This document shows positions 12,098 through 23,645 of a DNA stretch of 64,000 bases, in pieces (the stretch's first letter is position 1; every line of letters begins with the position of its first letter). The stretch covers positions 11,234,501 to 11,298,500 of the forward strand of contig OX463820.1 in NCBI GenBank assembly GCA_949825045.1, read 5' to 3'. The translations under genes and the position numbers were made by a program. The DNA is from Argyresthia goedartella (taxonomy: Eukaryota > Arthropoda > Insecta > Lepidoptera > Argyresthiidae). The notes under the pieces were generated by a model. The model searched no databases, was not told the origin of the DNA, and was given only the letters and a program-made list of their open reading frames with translations.

Positions 12098-12470
12098 TCG
12101 CCAACATCAATAAAACCGGTCAAGTGCGAGTCTAAATCGCGCACGAAGGGTTCCGTACCACCAAAATATTGTTTACAAAGTTATTAGTGCGGTTACTTTC
12201 ACACTCCATGTACGTAACCAGGTGCATCCATAAGTTTGTATGTGGTATTGTTGTATGGGAGCCCCCTTAAATATTTATTTTATCCTGTTTTTTAGTATTT
12301 GTTGTTATAGCGGCAACAGAAATACATAATCTGTGAAAATTTCAACTCTCTAGCTAGCTAGGTTCTTGAGATACAGCCTGGTGACAGACGGACGGACGGA
12401 CGAACGGACGGAAAGCGAAGTCTTAGTAATAGGGTTCCGTTCTTACCCGTTGGGTACGGAACCCCAATAA
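12098..12470 (+). mobile_element. S1 copy 1: SINE-like element
   Basis: Begins AAAACCGGTCAAGTGCGAGT, with GGGTTCCGTACCA close behind (12147-12159). The body carries a GGACGGACGGAC run (12390-12402) and ends with GGGTACGGAACCCC (12454-12467). The same box order occurs at 57643-58570, and degraded forms at 25085 and (reverse) 58828. The terminal words GGGTTCCGTACC and GGTACGGAACCC are complementary. The family is widespread in Lepidoptera to my knowledge; its exact class (SINE, or 3' end of a LINE) is not settled here. Confidence 0.7.
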
Positions 12471-13629
12471 ACCAGCCTATTTAGAATATTTAATTATATA
12501 AGAGAGAGAGAAGAGTGTCAGAAAAAGCTTTTAGCTGTGTAAAAAGATTTGTCAGTTAATAACTCAATCTATATAATATCATTATAAATTAATCCACGTA
12601 AATTTAAGGTGCTATAAAAGAATATTCCATCTTGATGATAAAATTGTTGTTTGACCCTTTAAGCTAGTTCTATCATTAAAGCTGTATAATAAGGTCTGTA
12701 TTTTGCATGTAATCACTTGCTTATTACAGCAAATATTAGGTGTCATATTGTAACATTTGTTACAGTACAAGGGTAAATGAAAACTCCGGTAAAAATTATA
12801 TAATTATACAGCTTATATACAGCTTTTGATGCTGCTTGGGAATGTATAACATTTGTTTTTTTCGATACTATGGACTGAAAATTTTGAGTTCTACGCGATT
12901 AGGTGGGTCAGAGCAGGTGAAGGCGGGGGAGGGGGTGAGCAAAGCGAAGCCCCTTTTAGTTTTATTCGTATTCGATTGAGATGTAAGAGTAAAATCAACA
13001 TACATTGCTAACTAATTCTAATACATTAAAGGTAAAAGTGTATTTTTTGTTGAAAAAATAGGTAGTTTTTGTTGAAAAGAGAGTATTTTTTGTTGAAAAA
13101 ATAGGTAGTTGAGTTTTGTTAAAATCTTCAATGTGCGATAATACATATATAATCCTATAAATATGTGAATTATATGTAATTAAAAGTAATTCAAAGGTAT
13201 AGTATAGTATTAATTTCATAAATTTACTGGGCCTTAACATTATATACATTTCTTAGGCAATGTGTGTAATAAAATTATTTGAGATATTTTGTCACACATT
13301 GACCAAAGGAGCTCGTACGCATTCCATAATATGAAAAAAAACATTGTTTAGAATGTGAATATTTTTTATCAGACTATAGTTGGAACTTGCTACGCAATTC
13401 TAAAATATTTGTGTAAGTATTGTGTAATCGGAATAATATCAACACAACTTGTCTATTCCTAATCTTTTATTTGATTTATCCTAAGTGCAAGCAGTACAAA
13501 TTTCACGAAAATATGGCCATATAATTAGACACTCCTTTTGCTTAGAAGAAATAAAAAATATATTGTTATTTTATAAATTATCTTTTATTTTACATTTCAC
13601 AAATTTAAAACACATTTATAAAACATTCC
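12471..13629. other. AT-rich stretch with two small repeats, no gene
   Basis: Contains a GC-rich patch GGTGAGCAAAGCGAAGCCCC (12935-12954), whose reverse complement resembles the centre of the fold-back element at 50664-50880, and the short tandem block at 13033-13115. Otherwise nothing recognised. Confidence 0.5.
13033..13115 (+). repeat. Short imperfect tandem repeat (TTTTTGTTGAAAA units)
   Basis: Three units of roughly 30 bases, each containing TTTTTGTTGAAAA followed by ATAGGTAGT or AGAGAGT. Local slippage duplication, no gene. Confidence 0.75.
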
Positions 13630-14640
13630 GGTATGTGTCAATATTTGGTCGCATGCCCTTTGGCAGAAATGACAGCACGACATCTTTTGGGCATGGAAGC
13701 GATCAATTTTGTAGAAGCTTCTACCGGAATTTGCTCCCAAGCTTCTGTAAAGCCTGTGTAAAGTTGATCGAGGTTTGACTTGGTCGCCACTGTTTTCTTC
13801 ATCTGGTCACAAATTTTCTATTGGATTTACATCCGGACTGTACTTAGGCCAATCCAAAACGGTTAGTTTTTTACTAGTTTTGCAGTGAGTTTCGGATCAT
13901 TATGCTGTTGGAAAGTTCAAATGGCCAGTAAATTTTGCTCGGCATATGGTAGCATGGCTTGTACTGGAATTTATCCAGTTGCCTTCTATTTTCCAGACAG
14001 GTCCATCACCAAGTCCTGAAAAACAGTCCCACACCTTTATTAATCTGTGCCTACACTTTGATATTTCCACGGAAATGTTTGACTACTTTCTTGGTATACT
14101 TTGGATCCATTTCTTAGTTCGGGGGCGTCTAACATATTGTTTTCGGTCAGAATTTATTATGTTAAATAATTGTATTAATTTAAATAATAATTCGTCCAGT
14201 GTTCATATTTTTTAGTAAACGTTAATCTTGCCTTTAAATTTCGCTTTTTGAAAAGTGGCAACTTTTGAGACTCTCTTCCGTAAAAGTTTGCCTCACATAG
14301 TCTCCGTCTAACTGTTCTTGCAGACACATCCTTTGACCCTCCTGCACCAAACAACTCTCAACGTATCAGTTCTGATCCCTTGAACGGATCTTTTTTGCCA
14401 ACAATATAATGTTTGTTCTAGTGTTCCCGCAAATACAGTAGCTTTCCTTGGTTTTCTATGTAGTTTTCGGTCGTGATGAACTTCTTGAAATGTTTTATAT
14501 AGCATTCCTATACATATATGTCGCTAGAACACTTCAAGTGGTTTGCTATTTTTCTGTATGACCACACTTTCTTATGAACGTCCAAAATAATCTCATTAGT
14601 GGCCGAATCGCAACTTTTGTTTATTCCCGATTGGTTTCAA
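13630..14640 (-). pseudogene. Heavily decayed Tc1-family transposase
   Basis: Read on the minus strand from about 14640 down. The N-terminal part gives HRKLHRKPRKATVFAG (near 14440-14490). The middle part gives RRPRTKKWIQSIPRK, then RLIKVWDCFSGLGDGP (near 14000-14120), which matches the IKVWGCFS region preceding the second catalytic residue of Tc1 enzymes. Next come HNDPKLTAKL near 13885 and WPKYSPDVNPIENL near 13820-13860, the usual third catalytic block, immediately followed by a stop. The C-terminal frame ends near 13630. Many frameshifts and stops; no ends were paired. It is a different and older family than the Tc1 at 17496. Confidence 0.8.
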
Positions 14641-14994
14641 ACGTATTTAAGTTAGATTTTATTTGTATTAATGACGTTTCATGAAAATACGCGGCAAAAC
14701 AAAAAGAAAACAGAATGTCGTTTTCTTTTCTTTTTTTTTCAATTTTGAACACAGCTTTTATTCTATTTTGTTAGCTGGCCAGTTACAGGTATGATAATAA
14801 AGGTTGTGCTACGTTCCCACAGTGAGACTGTCTAAACTGCTAATGAACACAACTATTTTTTGTCCCACATTTTAAGACGTCGTGTTTGTTTTATGACAAG
14901 TTTTAATATTTAAGATTAATTAAAAAAGATTTTTTAAGAGCTCGGTGGAGTTCCTTCCACTGCCCTCTCCTTGACGTCCTGACACGACACTACA

Positions 14995-15300
14995 TTTATT
15001 CATATTCATATTCTTTATTGCACGGAAAATATAAAGATACGGCAGTTACAAGAAATGTTATAAGTTATATATGACAATTACACTAGATTTAATACCTACC
15101 ACCACTACACATACATAAGCCACCTCACAAATTTGAGAATATTCTGTGCCCTACGCAATGGTGGGTTTGCTGAAAGATTAGCAATGACAATGTTGATGAT
15201 GATGATGATGACATTACAATGTGTTTCAAGCAATTTCATATACATAATATGAATTAAATAAAACACTGCTGTTCAAATCTTCATTTCCAAACGATTATAA
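14995..15300 (-). mobile_element. 3' end of a CR1-like LINE (minus strand), tail only
   Basis: On the minus strand the sequence runs into AATAAAGAATATGAATATGA then AATAAA, i.e. a LINE 3' end with a short tandem tail (TTCATA units at 15000-15012 on plus). No coding part is left. Assignment rests on the tail style only. Confidence 0.4.
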
Positions 15301-16802
15301 CTTAAAACCGACTAGATACATTTTTTCTTAAATCTTAACCTAGAATCACCTCACCTCAACAACCCCAAGTCAACTGACACATCTCGCTGACGGCAACAAG
15401 AAAATCCTCTCCACCACCGATTAAAAAGTTTCCCCCAATCGCCCGGGGCCGTAGTCCCCCAGGACCGGGGCCTGCGGTCGGATAACCCGATGTACCCGGG
15501 TAATTGCCAACCCGTGACGTAAATTAAACGACGTGACAACACCATTTTAGGGGCCCGCTCTTTGTTTGGGAGTTAATTATGTAAGTAGATGACAGGTAGA
15601 GGGGTAATTAATCTGGTAAATACTTTATGGTTTTTAAGAATGAATTGAACAATGCATAGCATCAAGTCTCTTCTCATTTGGGGTGGAAGAGGCAGAGAAG
15701 CACACTCACGTTTAGCCGGAATATTTTACATCCAATATTTTACATCAGTTAAAAGATCCAAAAAAAAAAAACATCCCAAATTAACAAAATGTTCACCAAA
15801 ATAACGCCCTATTTTATACTAAACTACAAGAGGTCGTCTCGCTCCGCTCCGCTTCACTTCGGCTACCGGTTGTATTGTAAAGTTGTGATCTAACAAACCT
15901 AACTTTAGTATTCAGACAGAAAGTGACCTATTTACTATATAACAACCAATACGGTCATATGAAACATCATGAGGGCACGAAATTTGGTTTACATTTAATT
16001 GGGAGTCGAAACTTATATTAGTGAACAATATTATTTGTTGTTATACAAAAAAAAGAAAAGATGTTTTTTTGGCACTTTTAATTCCATTTTTGTGTGTGTG
16101 TGACTGTATTTAAAGACACATCACTCTCTGCCTCGGAACTAATTGTAATCTTAAGAGTATTGCCATTCATTTTACAATCGGAAACGTCTTTATTTTTTCC
16201 TCCAATTTTCTTCGAAGAATGTCCGAACAAAACACAACAAAAGCAAAACTTCGGATCTTTCGGACCCTACCCTTACCCTAAGCACTCTTACTCACCTTTT
16301 CATCAGGGGACCCCCTGATCAGATTTAACGGAGCACTTGCAGGTAAAGTGGCTTTTACGCGCCGTTTTAGGGTTGTTTGTACAAAATAAACTCAGGTATT
16401 TATATTGGTGTAGTCAAAAAGTTGTAAATATTGGTCACAGAAGGTTAACACGATGTTGCTCATATTAAGATGATGATGTTGTAAGAGTTCAATGTAGTTG
16501 CATGCTTGCTATTTAGGTCCCTAGATGACAGTAGGAGTAGCTGACTAGCAAGCAAATAGATAACATAAGTTAGTAAAGTAAAGTAGGTAACACAATAGTT
16601 ATCTTCAGCTTCGATAATGTAACAGTCTTAACATTATTTATAAGTACTTGCATGTTTCCTGTTTTACTTATCCATCCATGCATATTATTAAGTATTTTCT
16701 CATCCTTACCGGCACAGGCGTTCAACTGGGTACAGTAAAGTAAGTGTTTTGCAGAGCTGCTGCTGGTATTAATTGCCACACGCAGGGCCATTTGCAGGCT
16801 GC
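15301..16802. other. Mixed stretch without recognised gene
   Basis: Includes a GC-rich patch (15400-15500) with unidentified open frame on minus, an R2 copy (15825-15955, listed) and a short TG run at 16089. Frames at 16094-16318 show no motif. Confidence 0.45.
15825..15955 (+). repeat. R2 copy 1
   Basis: Core CTCGCTCCGCTCCGCTTC (15839-15856), then CGGCTACCGGTTGTATTGTA and AAGTTGTGATCTAACAAACC, then ATTCAGACAGAAAGTGACCT. The same ordered words recur at 54640-54775 (plus) and 30395-30525 (minus). Unnamed dispersed repeat, probably a MITE or SINE fragment. Confidence 0.7.
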
Positions 16803-16813
16803 TTATATATATA

Positions 16814-16845
<32 letters not shown>

Positions 16846-16848
16846 CAC
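16803..16848. repeat. AT/TG microsatellite
   Basis: Alternating TA with a GTGT and a CACA interruption; self-complementary overall. Confidence 0.9.
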
Positions 16849-17495
16849 ATCAGAGGGGTATTATAAATCTAAAAGGAAAATACACACTGCTCAAACCCGC
16901 GTGAAGCGGAGGTTATTTTAATAGCCAGCCCATTCAGCAATTCTAAACAAGTGAATCGGCCGTGACTAAATGAAAATATTTCCACCTCACATGTATAAAC
17001 ACTGCCAGAGCAACCACCCAATTGAGAAGGCCCGTGCCGATTCCACCAGTTGCACTTTTTCACCTTCAAAACGTGCGGTTCAGGGGGAGGGGAAGGGTCA
17101 GGATAAATTGGTTGTGTGGTAGCAACTGTGACGCTGTGGAGCTGATAAGACCGACATGCTGCCATACATTACTACAGCGATAAGATACGAGTTCCACCAA
17201 ACCAATTAAATTGCACGGACTCGACGCATGGCCCGAGTATAGGTATGTACATGTTCAACCTTTGATTACCTAAGGACCTTATTGCTAAGTTGAGTAGAGT
17301 GTTAGGCCGATCGCCCACCTGTATAACGTGACCATGATCTGTCAAGTAATCCATGGGCGTGGCGTCGCATGATAATACACGAAATGACGTGCCACTTCTA
17401 TACTTGTTTCTGTCACGTCACCCAGGTAGGCACTCGGCCGTAAAATACATAATTTTACAGAACAGATTCAATTTTTATTGTATTCCTGGAGGTAT

Positions 17496-19040
17496 TACTC
17501 AAAAGAAAATAGGGGCCACTAAGTATTTTGATTGCTACGTGAAAAATATAGTAAACAGTAATGTATAATTATTAAAATAACATGTAACAAGGCTTTTGTT
17601 TTAACTTATGCTAATAACCATTTAATTGTGTAGTCAATTGTTTCACTTAGTCCATTGTCAACAGAAAAAACTAAACAGAAACTCTTTGCAAAACAAAACA
17701 AAAACTGACACAAGCTGTTTTTTTAATGGTTTAGTAACGGGTGTGTCCTCCTCTCCTGTTTTCACACTCCTGGAGCCTTGAATGCATACTCTCGATTAAG
17801 TCTCTGATGTTTTCATCAGGTATCTCATCCCACGCACGTTTCAGAGCATCCATAAGCTGTTGCTGGTTGTGAACCTCTTGCTCATGCTCCCTAACCCTTC
17901 GTTTTAATTAATCCCACATATGCTCTATTGGATTTAAATCCGGACTATACGCTGGCCATGGTAGGACACGAATATGGGAGTCATCCAGTACAGTCTAAGT
18001 GGCCCGAGCTGTGTGTGGGCGGGCATTGTCATGCATTAACCAGAACCCTGGCCCCACTCTCTGTGAGAATGGAATCACATGAGGCCTGATGACTTCATCG
18101 ATGTACCGTTGTGCAGTTACTGTGCCTTGATTTAAGAAAACCAGCTCAGTTTTGCCTTGTAAGCTAATCCCAGCCCAAACCATCACACTAGGACCTCCAA
18201 AGCGGTCAATTTCCTTGATGCAGACATCGGAAAATCTCTCACCCTGTCGTCTCCATACTCTAATCCGCCGATCATCACTACAAAGCTTCACTTTACACTC
18301 ATCTGTGAAGAGCACCATACCCCATTGATTCATGCTCCAATCTGAATGTTCGCGGCAAAAACTTAAACGATTTCCACGTTGAACCCTAGATAAAGGAATT
18401 CGTACTACTCGGCGTCTGGACCTTTGCTGGTCTTCATGCAGTCGATTACGTATCGTTTGGTCACTAACACTAGTCCCCGTTGTCAACCGTAGGCGATTTT
18501 GTAACTTAGGTGCCGTCACAGAGCGCTCTCGACGGGCACTCAATCGGATGTAGCGATCCTCTTGTGCCGTAGTCGCTCGCACCCTGCCCGATCCAGGCCT
18601 TCTTGCAACACTGCCAGTCTCTTGGAACCGATCCCTCACATTGTGGATGGCTCGGCGAGAGAAACCCAACGAAAAAGCAACAGACCGCTGTGAATGACCT
18701 TCAGCAATCAATGTAACGGCTCTGGTGGCAGTAATGGTATCCATATGCCTTCGTTGACGTGGCATTATTAACAAAAGATGTTAAAAGAAGCAAAAGATGG
18801 ACAGAAATAGTTTTTTAACAGAATAAAATTGTGATTCCATCTGAAAGGAATTTGACCTGAAACTCGTTTATTTAATTTGCTTCAATTTCTGGCCAGCTGT
18901 AAGACTTAAACACCAGCATTAAAGAGGTTCGATACTGAAGGAGGCCGGACATCATTAATTAGTCACTTATTAATTAGTTTACATCTAAAAATTTACTCAA
19001 AAACAGAAATATGTAAGTGGCCGTTATTTTCTTTTGAGTA
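17496..19040 (-). mobile_element. Tc1-family DNA transposon with both ends visible
   Basis: Left end reads TA then CTCAAAAGAAAATAGGGGCC (17498 on); the right end, read on the minus strand from 19040, is TA then CTCAAAAGAAAATAACGGCC. The arms stay similar for about 25 bases (next ACTAAG against ACTTAC). The flanking TA dinucleotides at 17496-17497 and 19039-19040 fit the TA target duplication of the Tc1/mariner superfamily. The 1545-base length is normal for Tc1. The only gene is the transposase on the minus strand. Confidence 0.85.
17731..18765 (-). pseudogene. Tc1-family transposase (DD34E) with two nonsense codons
   Basis: Encodes the enzyme that excises and inserts the surrounding transposon. 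ATG at 18765 starts PRQRRHMDTITATRAV; the frame holds from there to TAA at 17731-17733, 344 codons, the normal Tc1 length, with no frameshift. The paired helix-turn-helix DNA-binding region includes GHSQRSVAFSLGFSRRAIHN and a later basic stretch QQRSRRRVVR. Catalytic residues are in MVLFTDECKVKL (first D), FWLMHDNARPHTA (second D) and YSPDLNPIEHMWD (E). GSGRVRATT resembles the GRPR-type hook between the two DNA-binding subdomains. Two in-frame stops break it: TAG at 17995-17997, just after HTARAT, and TAA at 17908-17910 after HMWD. So it is recently dead rather than ancient. A few bases upstream also allow an in-frame non-ATG extension, which I ignored. Confidence 0.9.
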
Positions 19041-19049
19041 GTATATATA

Positions 19050-19560
19050 GCTGTTTTTATGAGAAACATATGGAGATGGAACGGCTGTAAATATGCGGTC
19101 AAAATACGATCTGCGAAGCGAGCACTAAATTATATTCCTGACATTAATATTATGGTTCACAGATGTCTTTCGTCAGAGCTTATTTACTACACATATTTAC
19201 GACTGGCCACCTATCTGCTGAAACTACTCGCCTGTCATGTGGCGAACGCGGCTAAACTTCACAAACCTACCCAGCGTATGAGAAAAACTGGCTGAGATAT
19301 ACAACCTAATCTGGCCCATTTGGAAGTCGCTCAGCCGTCTCAGAGTTCCAGCGAAAGCCTTGCGAGGTGGGGTATCATCCTCGAACACGACACGGAGTGC
19401 ATCTGCGGCCATCCGAGGCAGACTTTCGCGCTCATGACTGCGTGCCCCACGTGCCCGACAACCAGCACGAGCGGGGAGGTATAAGAGGCTACCAAGCGAG
19501 GTATCTCAGTTGCGACTTTTTGGGCTGCCCCTGTTTGAGATGACCATGGACTCGAGACGA
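19050..19560 (+). mobile_element. Possible LINE C-terminal remnant
   Basis: Near 19360-19460 the plus strand reads GIILEHDTECICGHPRQTFA and, after a slip, TACPTCPTTS. The CxCG...QT...CP spacing resembles the C-terminal zinc motif of RNase H-type LINEs. Nothing else in the block confirms it. Confidence 0.35.
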
Positions 19561-19930
19561 AGACGAAGACCTAACTACTGAAACTAAACCGTTGCCATCA
19601 TATTAATGTTTGGAATATATAGGTTAGTTCTCTTAACAGTGCGGTTGTGGTTTCCTCGTCCTTACCACACTATTCGTCATTACATGGTACCATGTACCGT
19701 CTTGGTCTACCGTGGTTCAGCGAAAGTCTTGAAATTATGTTAACATCCTCTGCGTCAAATGGACATTAAAATAATGATGTGTATTTGAGTTCCCACATGT
19801 AAGTACCTGATGCTGACTGTATCCTCGATCATGTAGTTCAATAGGTTTAACTATGGCTGACGACAGTGAATACTGACGTTTCAGACTTTGCAAACTAGCG
19901 ATGTGCCAAATTTAAATATATGGTGTAACA

Positions 19931-20409
19931 GAAAGGTGAAGTCATATTTTGGGGGTGTTAGAGAACCCCTCAGGGTAGTGGTCATACTGCGGGCCCATAA
20001 GACGGTTAGAAACTCTGGCTCACCCCGTGAAGGTCTCTAACGACGGCGTTCCACCGTGCTGTTTGGTACTCACTTGTCAGGGTCTTCCGTAGACTTGGTG
20101 ACCTGGCTTCCGAATCGACTTAAGCAAGGCGCACCCGTACTCCTCTTGAGCTGTTCAAGCCAATCTTGAGGTCACCGTCAGATCAAGTATATTTCCTATC
20201 TTACATATTTATGCGTGGCTGTTTCCCCGTGAAACACACAATTTCACGCCACTATCCACACCAGTAACGACAAAACAACTCACCGGGCTGGCTGGCTATA
20301 CCCAAAATATTGTTCATACCACCTTGGCCGACTCCCGGCCAACAAATTCTCACGTTTGGAAGACGGATCCCTTCCCTAACAACCCCTTAAAATATGACTA
20401 TACCTTTCG
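19931..20409. repeat. M3-type fold-back element, long form
   Basis: Left arm GAAAGGTGAAGTCATATTTT, followed by GGGGGTGTTAG. The right arm on the minus strand from 20409 reads GAAAGGTATAGTCATATTTT, followed by AAGGGGTTGTTAGGG. The arms match for about 35 bases with few differences and enclose about 400 bases of unidentified sequence. The 172-bp element at 42728 has closely similar arms. Confidence 0.65.
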
Positions 20410-21539
20410 AAGCGAAACAGTCAGCGCTCACTGTTTGCCGTAATGAGAACAAAGCCTCTCTCATGTCACTATGTGCGGGAAAGTGACTGTAAACAGTTGC
20501 CGTCATTACCAAAACTATGTGCTCCGTTAGTTACCATCAGTATACCATAGCCTAAAATGCTCTTAGGTCACAATGTGCGCCGTCAGTCACCGTCACGTGA
20601 GTACTGCCAATGCCGATCCCCAAGTTATGACAAGTTTCCAGTTTAACGAAACTCGTCGCCTTACACCACATAGAACAAACGTGCTGTCTTTACTTAATGT
20701 CTGATCAAGGTCTGCGCCTGCCGTATCGATCCTGGGAAGGCGCTAAAAATACCTTTTTTTTAAATACTTAGAAACACTAGACTCGATATTTTATGACATC
20801 ATCGCTTGAAGACGCGATTGACGTTTTATAGGCGACAGTTTATAGCCGTCTTCCCGGATTTCTACGAATGAATCACAGATATGGATTTGGTAGATGTTCC
20901 TTAGCTTCACCAGCTTTTACCAGAGGCCGATATCTTTTATATTTTGTATTATAAGTACACATACACGATTTACACGGTGTATGAAAAAACGTTAACCAAT
21001 TGCACCACGGGATGAGCTTTTTCTACGACGCCCACAATAACACACAAATATTAAACAAGAAAGAAGAGAGCCGGCTGACTTATTTACACCTGAAAAGACT
21101 CTCTTAAACATGACATAGAATACTACGGAAATACACCCAGTTTTTGGATAGAACCAGCTTATGACAGGGACTAAATCAGGAAGGCCTCGAATGAAATATA
21201 AGTCGGACCGGACAACGCAACTAAAAGGACTCATCAAACGCAACTAACGATACATGAAGCTAAAAGACCACAAAGAACTTGATGAAAAGAACTGCTGCTC
21301 TCCAATCCCACATCCTCCCTGTTCCACATTTCATAAAATTGCTTAAGACTCGCTCGATTGAAATCACCCTCCTTTCAAAACATGTGTCCTCTGGTATGCC
21401 GGCCGCAAGACCGGATCAGGTTTAATATTCTGGCTAGAGAGGCAGCATTCTTCATCGTCACCATCTAGACTTGTTAAGTTTCCTGTGGCATTAGTGAATG
21501 ACTAAACTGTGCTGGCACAGTGAAAATAAAGTGCCGTTG
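20410..21539. other. No feature recognised
   Basis: An 83-codon minus-strand frame at 20992-21243 contains hydrophobic stretches but matches nothing I know and lacks splice or start context. Left unassigned. Confidence 0.45.
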
Positions 21540-21920
21540 AAGGCCCAAGATCACACAAAAGCACTGAAGAGTGATTGGCAAAAAAAAACACATATTCATC
21601 AGTCTCAAAAGAATTATTTTATTTACAATGAGATCATCTAGTTTAAATCCGTGTCGTTACATGATTAGATTCATTTGCCTCGATTGTAAAAAAATCCTGA
21701 AAATACTCATTTATTAAAAAGGATATAAATAATTCTAATTTAAAATTACGGATTTTCTCATAATTGTTATGCCTAAATTAGCTGATTTCAGGTTTTTTAA
21801 TAAATTCGAAAAAACACCTAATTTTTTACGTAGTTTGGCGGCCCGATGCTTCTCTGCGCCGCCCGCTACCCCGCCAGGAGACAACGGGAGGATGCGGCGC
21901 CCCTCACCTCAACAGCCATG
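21540..21920 (+). repeat. R1 copy 1
   Basis: Starts AAGGCCCAAGATCACACAAA, contains TCGAAAAAACACCTAATTTT and ends in a GC-rich block GCCGCCCGCTACCCCGCCAG, then GCGGCGCCCCTCACCTCAAC. The same order recurs at 30733-31178; 23433 carries the 5' half and 57508 the 3' half. Probably a non-autonomous element (SINE or Helitron-like); class unknown. Confidence 0.75.
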
Positions 21921-22279
21921 CTGCCGCTGTCAGTTCCTGATCGAGAGATAGCAGAATGACATTGAATGTCCGTCAATTTTTGAGTGGTGTTGTTGCCCAG
22001 CTCAGCCCATGATAAAAGCATACAAATATAACTGTTCAGACCTGTCGACTCCAGACTATTTTATAATCCCGTTGTACATTGATGGAAGAAATACGTGATG
22101 ACGTAGGGTGGATTTGACAGGACTGGACCTCTATACTACTCGTATCATGGCACAGTCCATGTTGTGTTCTGTTTGCTAATGACGTTTTGTTTATTTTTTA
22201 CAGGTTTTGATTTAATTTCTTTGAAAACTATTTGAAATACCTACCTAACCTAACCTAGTAATAAAAATATTCACATCTT

Positions 22280-22333
22280 AGTTCAAAACCTATGACAAAT
22301 AATGATTGATTATTTTTCATAGGTTTTGAACTT
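22280..22333. repeat. Imperfect hairpin, about 24-bp arms
   Basis: AGTTCAAAACCTATG (22280-22294) against CATAGGTTTTGAACT (22319-22333), with AAATAAT pairing inside. Small inverted repeat, possible MITE remnant. Confidence 0.75.
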
Positions 22334-23230
22334 TAATGCCATACCTATACATATTTTGACCTACCCACAGACGAGTGGTGAGTGGCATTTTTTTTTGCTG
22401 ATGACGTCTAACTAATTATAACAAATGCGCTAAGGGGATTTTGTTATATCGAGTACAATTTCAACCGCATTCCGCATTGCATTTTCTGAAGTACGAATTC
22501 TTATTTCCAAGACAACTTCTTAATGTCTGCAATAAGTCGGCACAAAAAACGAGCCATTTCTGTCGTGAGGTATTGGAACAAGCTCGCCTCACCTCACTGT
22601 AATACCCGTCGGCCTTGCTTGATATTCAACTCCTTAACAACCAACTCTCCAAATAGTACAAATGAAACAAAATATTTTCCAACAGTTTTTATTATAACTT
22701 CAGTTAGCTTCAATTAGGATTTTTCTGACAGTTGATTAAAAAAAACAAAGCTTCCAAATAAGCCGCTTCGGGGCTTGTTATTTAAATTTAATTATGAAAA
22801 TATATAAGCGTGAGCTTGGAACCTAACACTATTCGGACCACAGAACAAATATGAAATGTCACAGAGTTAGAGACCACAATAATATTGCACTCTGTGGTAG
22901 AACCGCAAATTCAAGGACGCCATCCGGCGAGCTGTCTTAATAGCTGCTGATTTATGAAAACCACTAATTTAGAAGGAGACGAGTTGAAACGGGACTAACT
23001 CGGGATTCGGGAACTATGGGAATAGTCAGTTAGTATGTCAGAAAATGGATCAAAAACTATAAAAAATTCAGAGTAAGCTTTAGCTGATCAAAATTCGGGG
23101 AATGATACCGACGGTATCGATTTTTAATATGTACACATATCTACCTACTTCTCATAATGTTAGGAAGGTTTCTATATACTAATCAAAATCACGTTAGAGG
23201 CAGACTGAACAGAGAAAGTCAAGAAATTAA
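22334..23230. other. No feature recognised
   Basis: AT-rich, no coding motif or clear repeat ends. Confidence 0.5.
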
Positions 23231-23345
23231 AAGTAAATAGGTTTGATTTGCTCAAATGGCAATTTCAAAATCTCCAGAGGTCTTCTTGTTGGAGTAGAGA
23301 ATATACTGATCCCTGAAAGACTTGCTAACTTTCGCGAGTCTAAAC
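23231..23345 (-). mobile_element. L-C short fragment (C-terminus)
   Basis: GCTCAAATGGCAATTTCAAA then ATCTCCAGAGG (23250-23280), and GACTTGCTAACTTTCGCGAG further on, match the minus strand of the L-C coding end at 40195-40300 and the copy at 55440-55555. Too short for more. Confidence 0.7.
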
Positions 23346-23432
23346 CGGGGCGCAAATAGTGTGTGATTATTTCTTAGGTTAAAATTACAACTATCGCAAA
23401 ATACATAGATGTCAATTTCTTTTAAAAGTTCT

Positions 23433-23645
23433 CTTAAGGCCCAAGATCACACAAAACCACTGAACAGCGCTTTAGCAAAAAAATAAATGAAAATTATAAC
23501 TACTTAATTCATCGGTCTCAAAAAAAATGTTATTCACAATGAAATAATCTAGTTTAATCTAGTTTAATTGCCTCGATCGTGAAAAGTCCTGAACATAGTA
23601 TATATTAAAAAGAAAATAAAATTATTTTAATAAAAAATACAGATT
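23433..23645 (+). repeat. R1 copy 2, 5' half only
   Basis: TTAAGGCCCAAGATCACACA and AAACCACTGAACAGCGCTTT as in the copy at 30733; it loses similarity before the GC-rich 3' block. Confidence 0.7.

Noticed and set aside
16570..16848. Open frame through the TA microsatellite
   Set aside because: The N-terminal residues (alternating Y and I) come entirely from the microsatellite.
20992..21243. 83-codon minus frame with hydrophobic stretches
   Set aside because: No recognisable family and no exon boundaries; consistent with chance in this composition.
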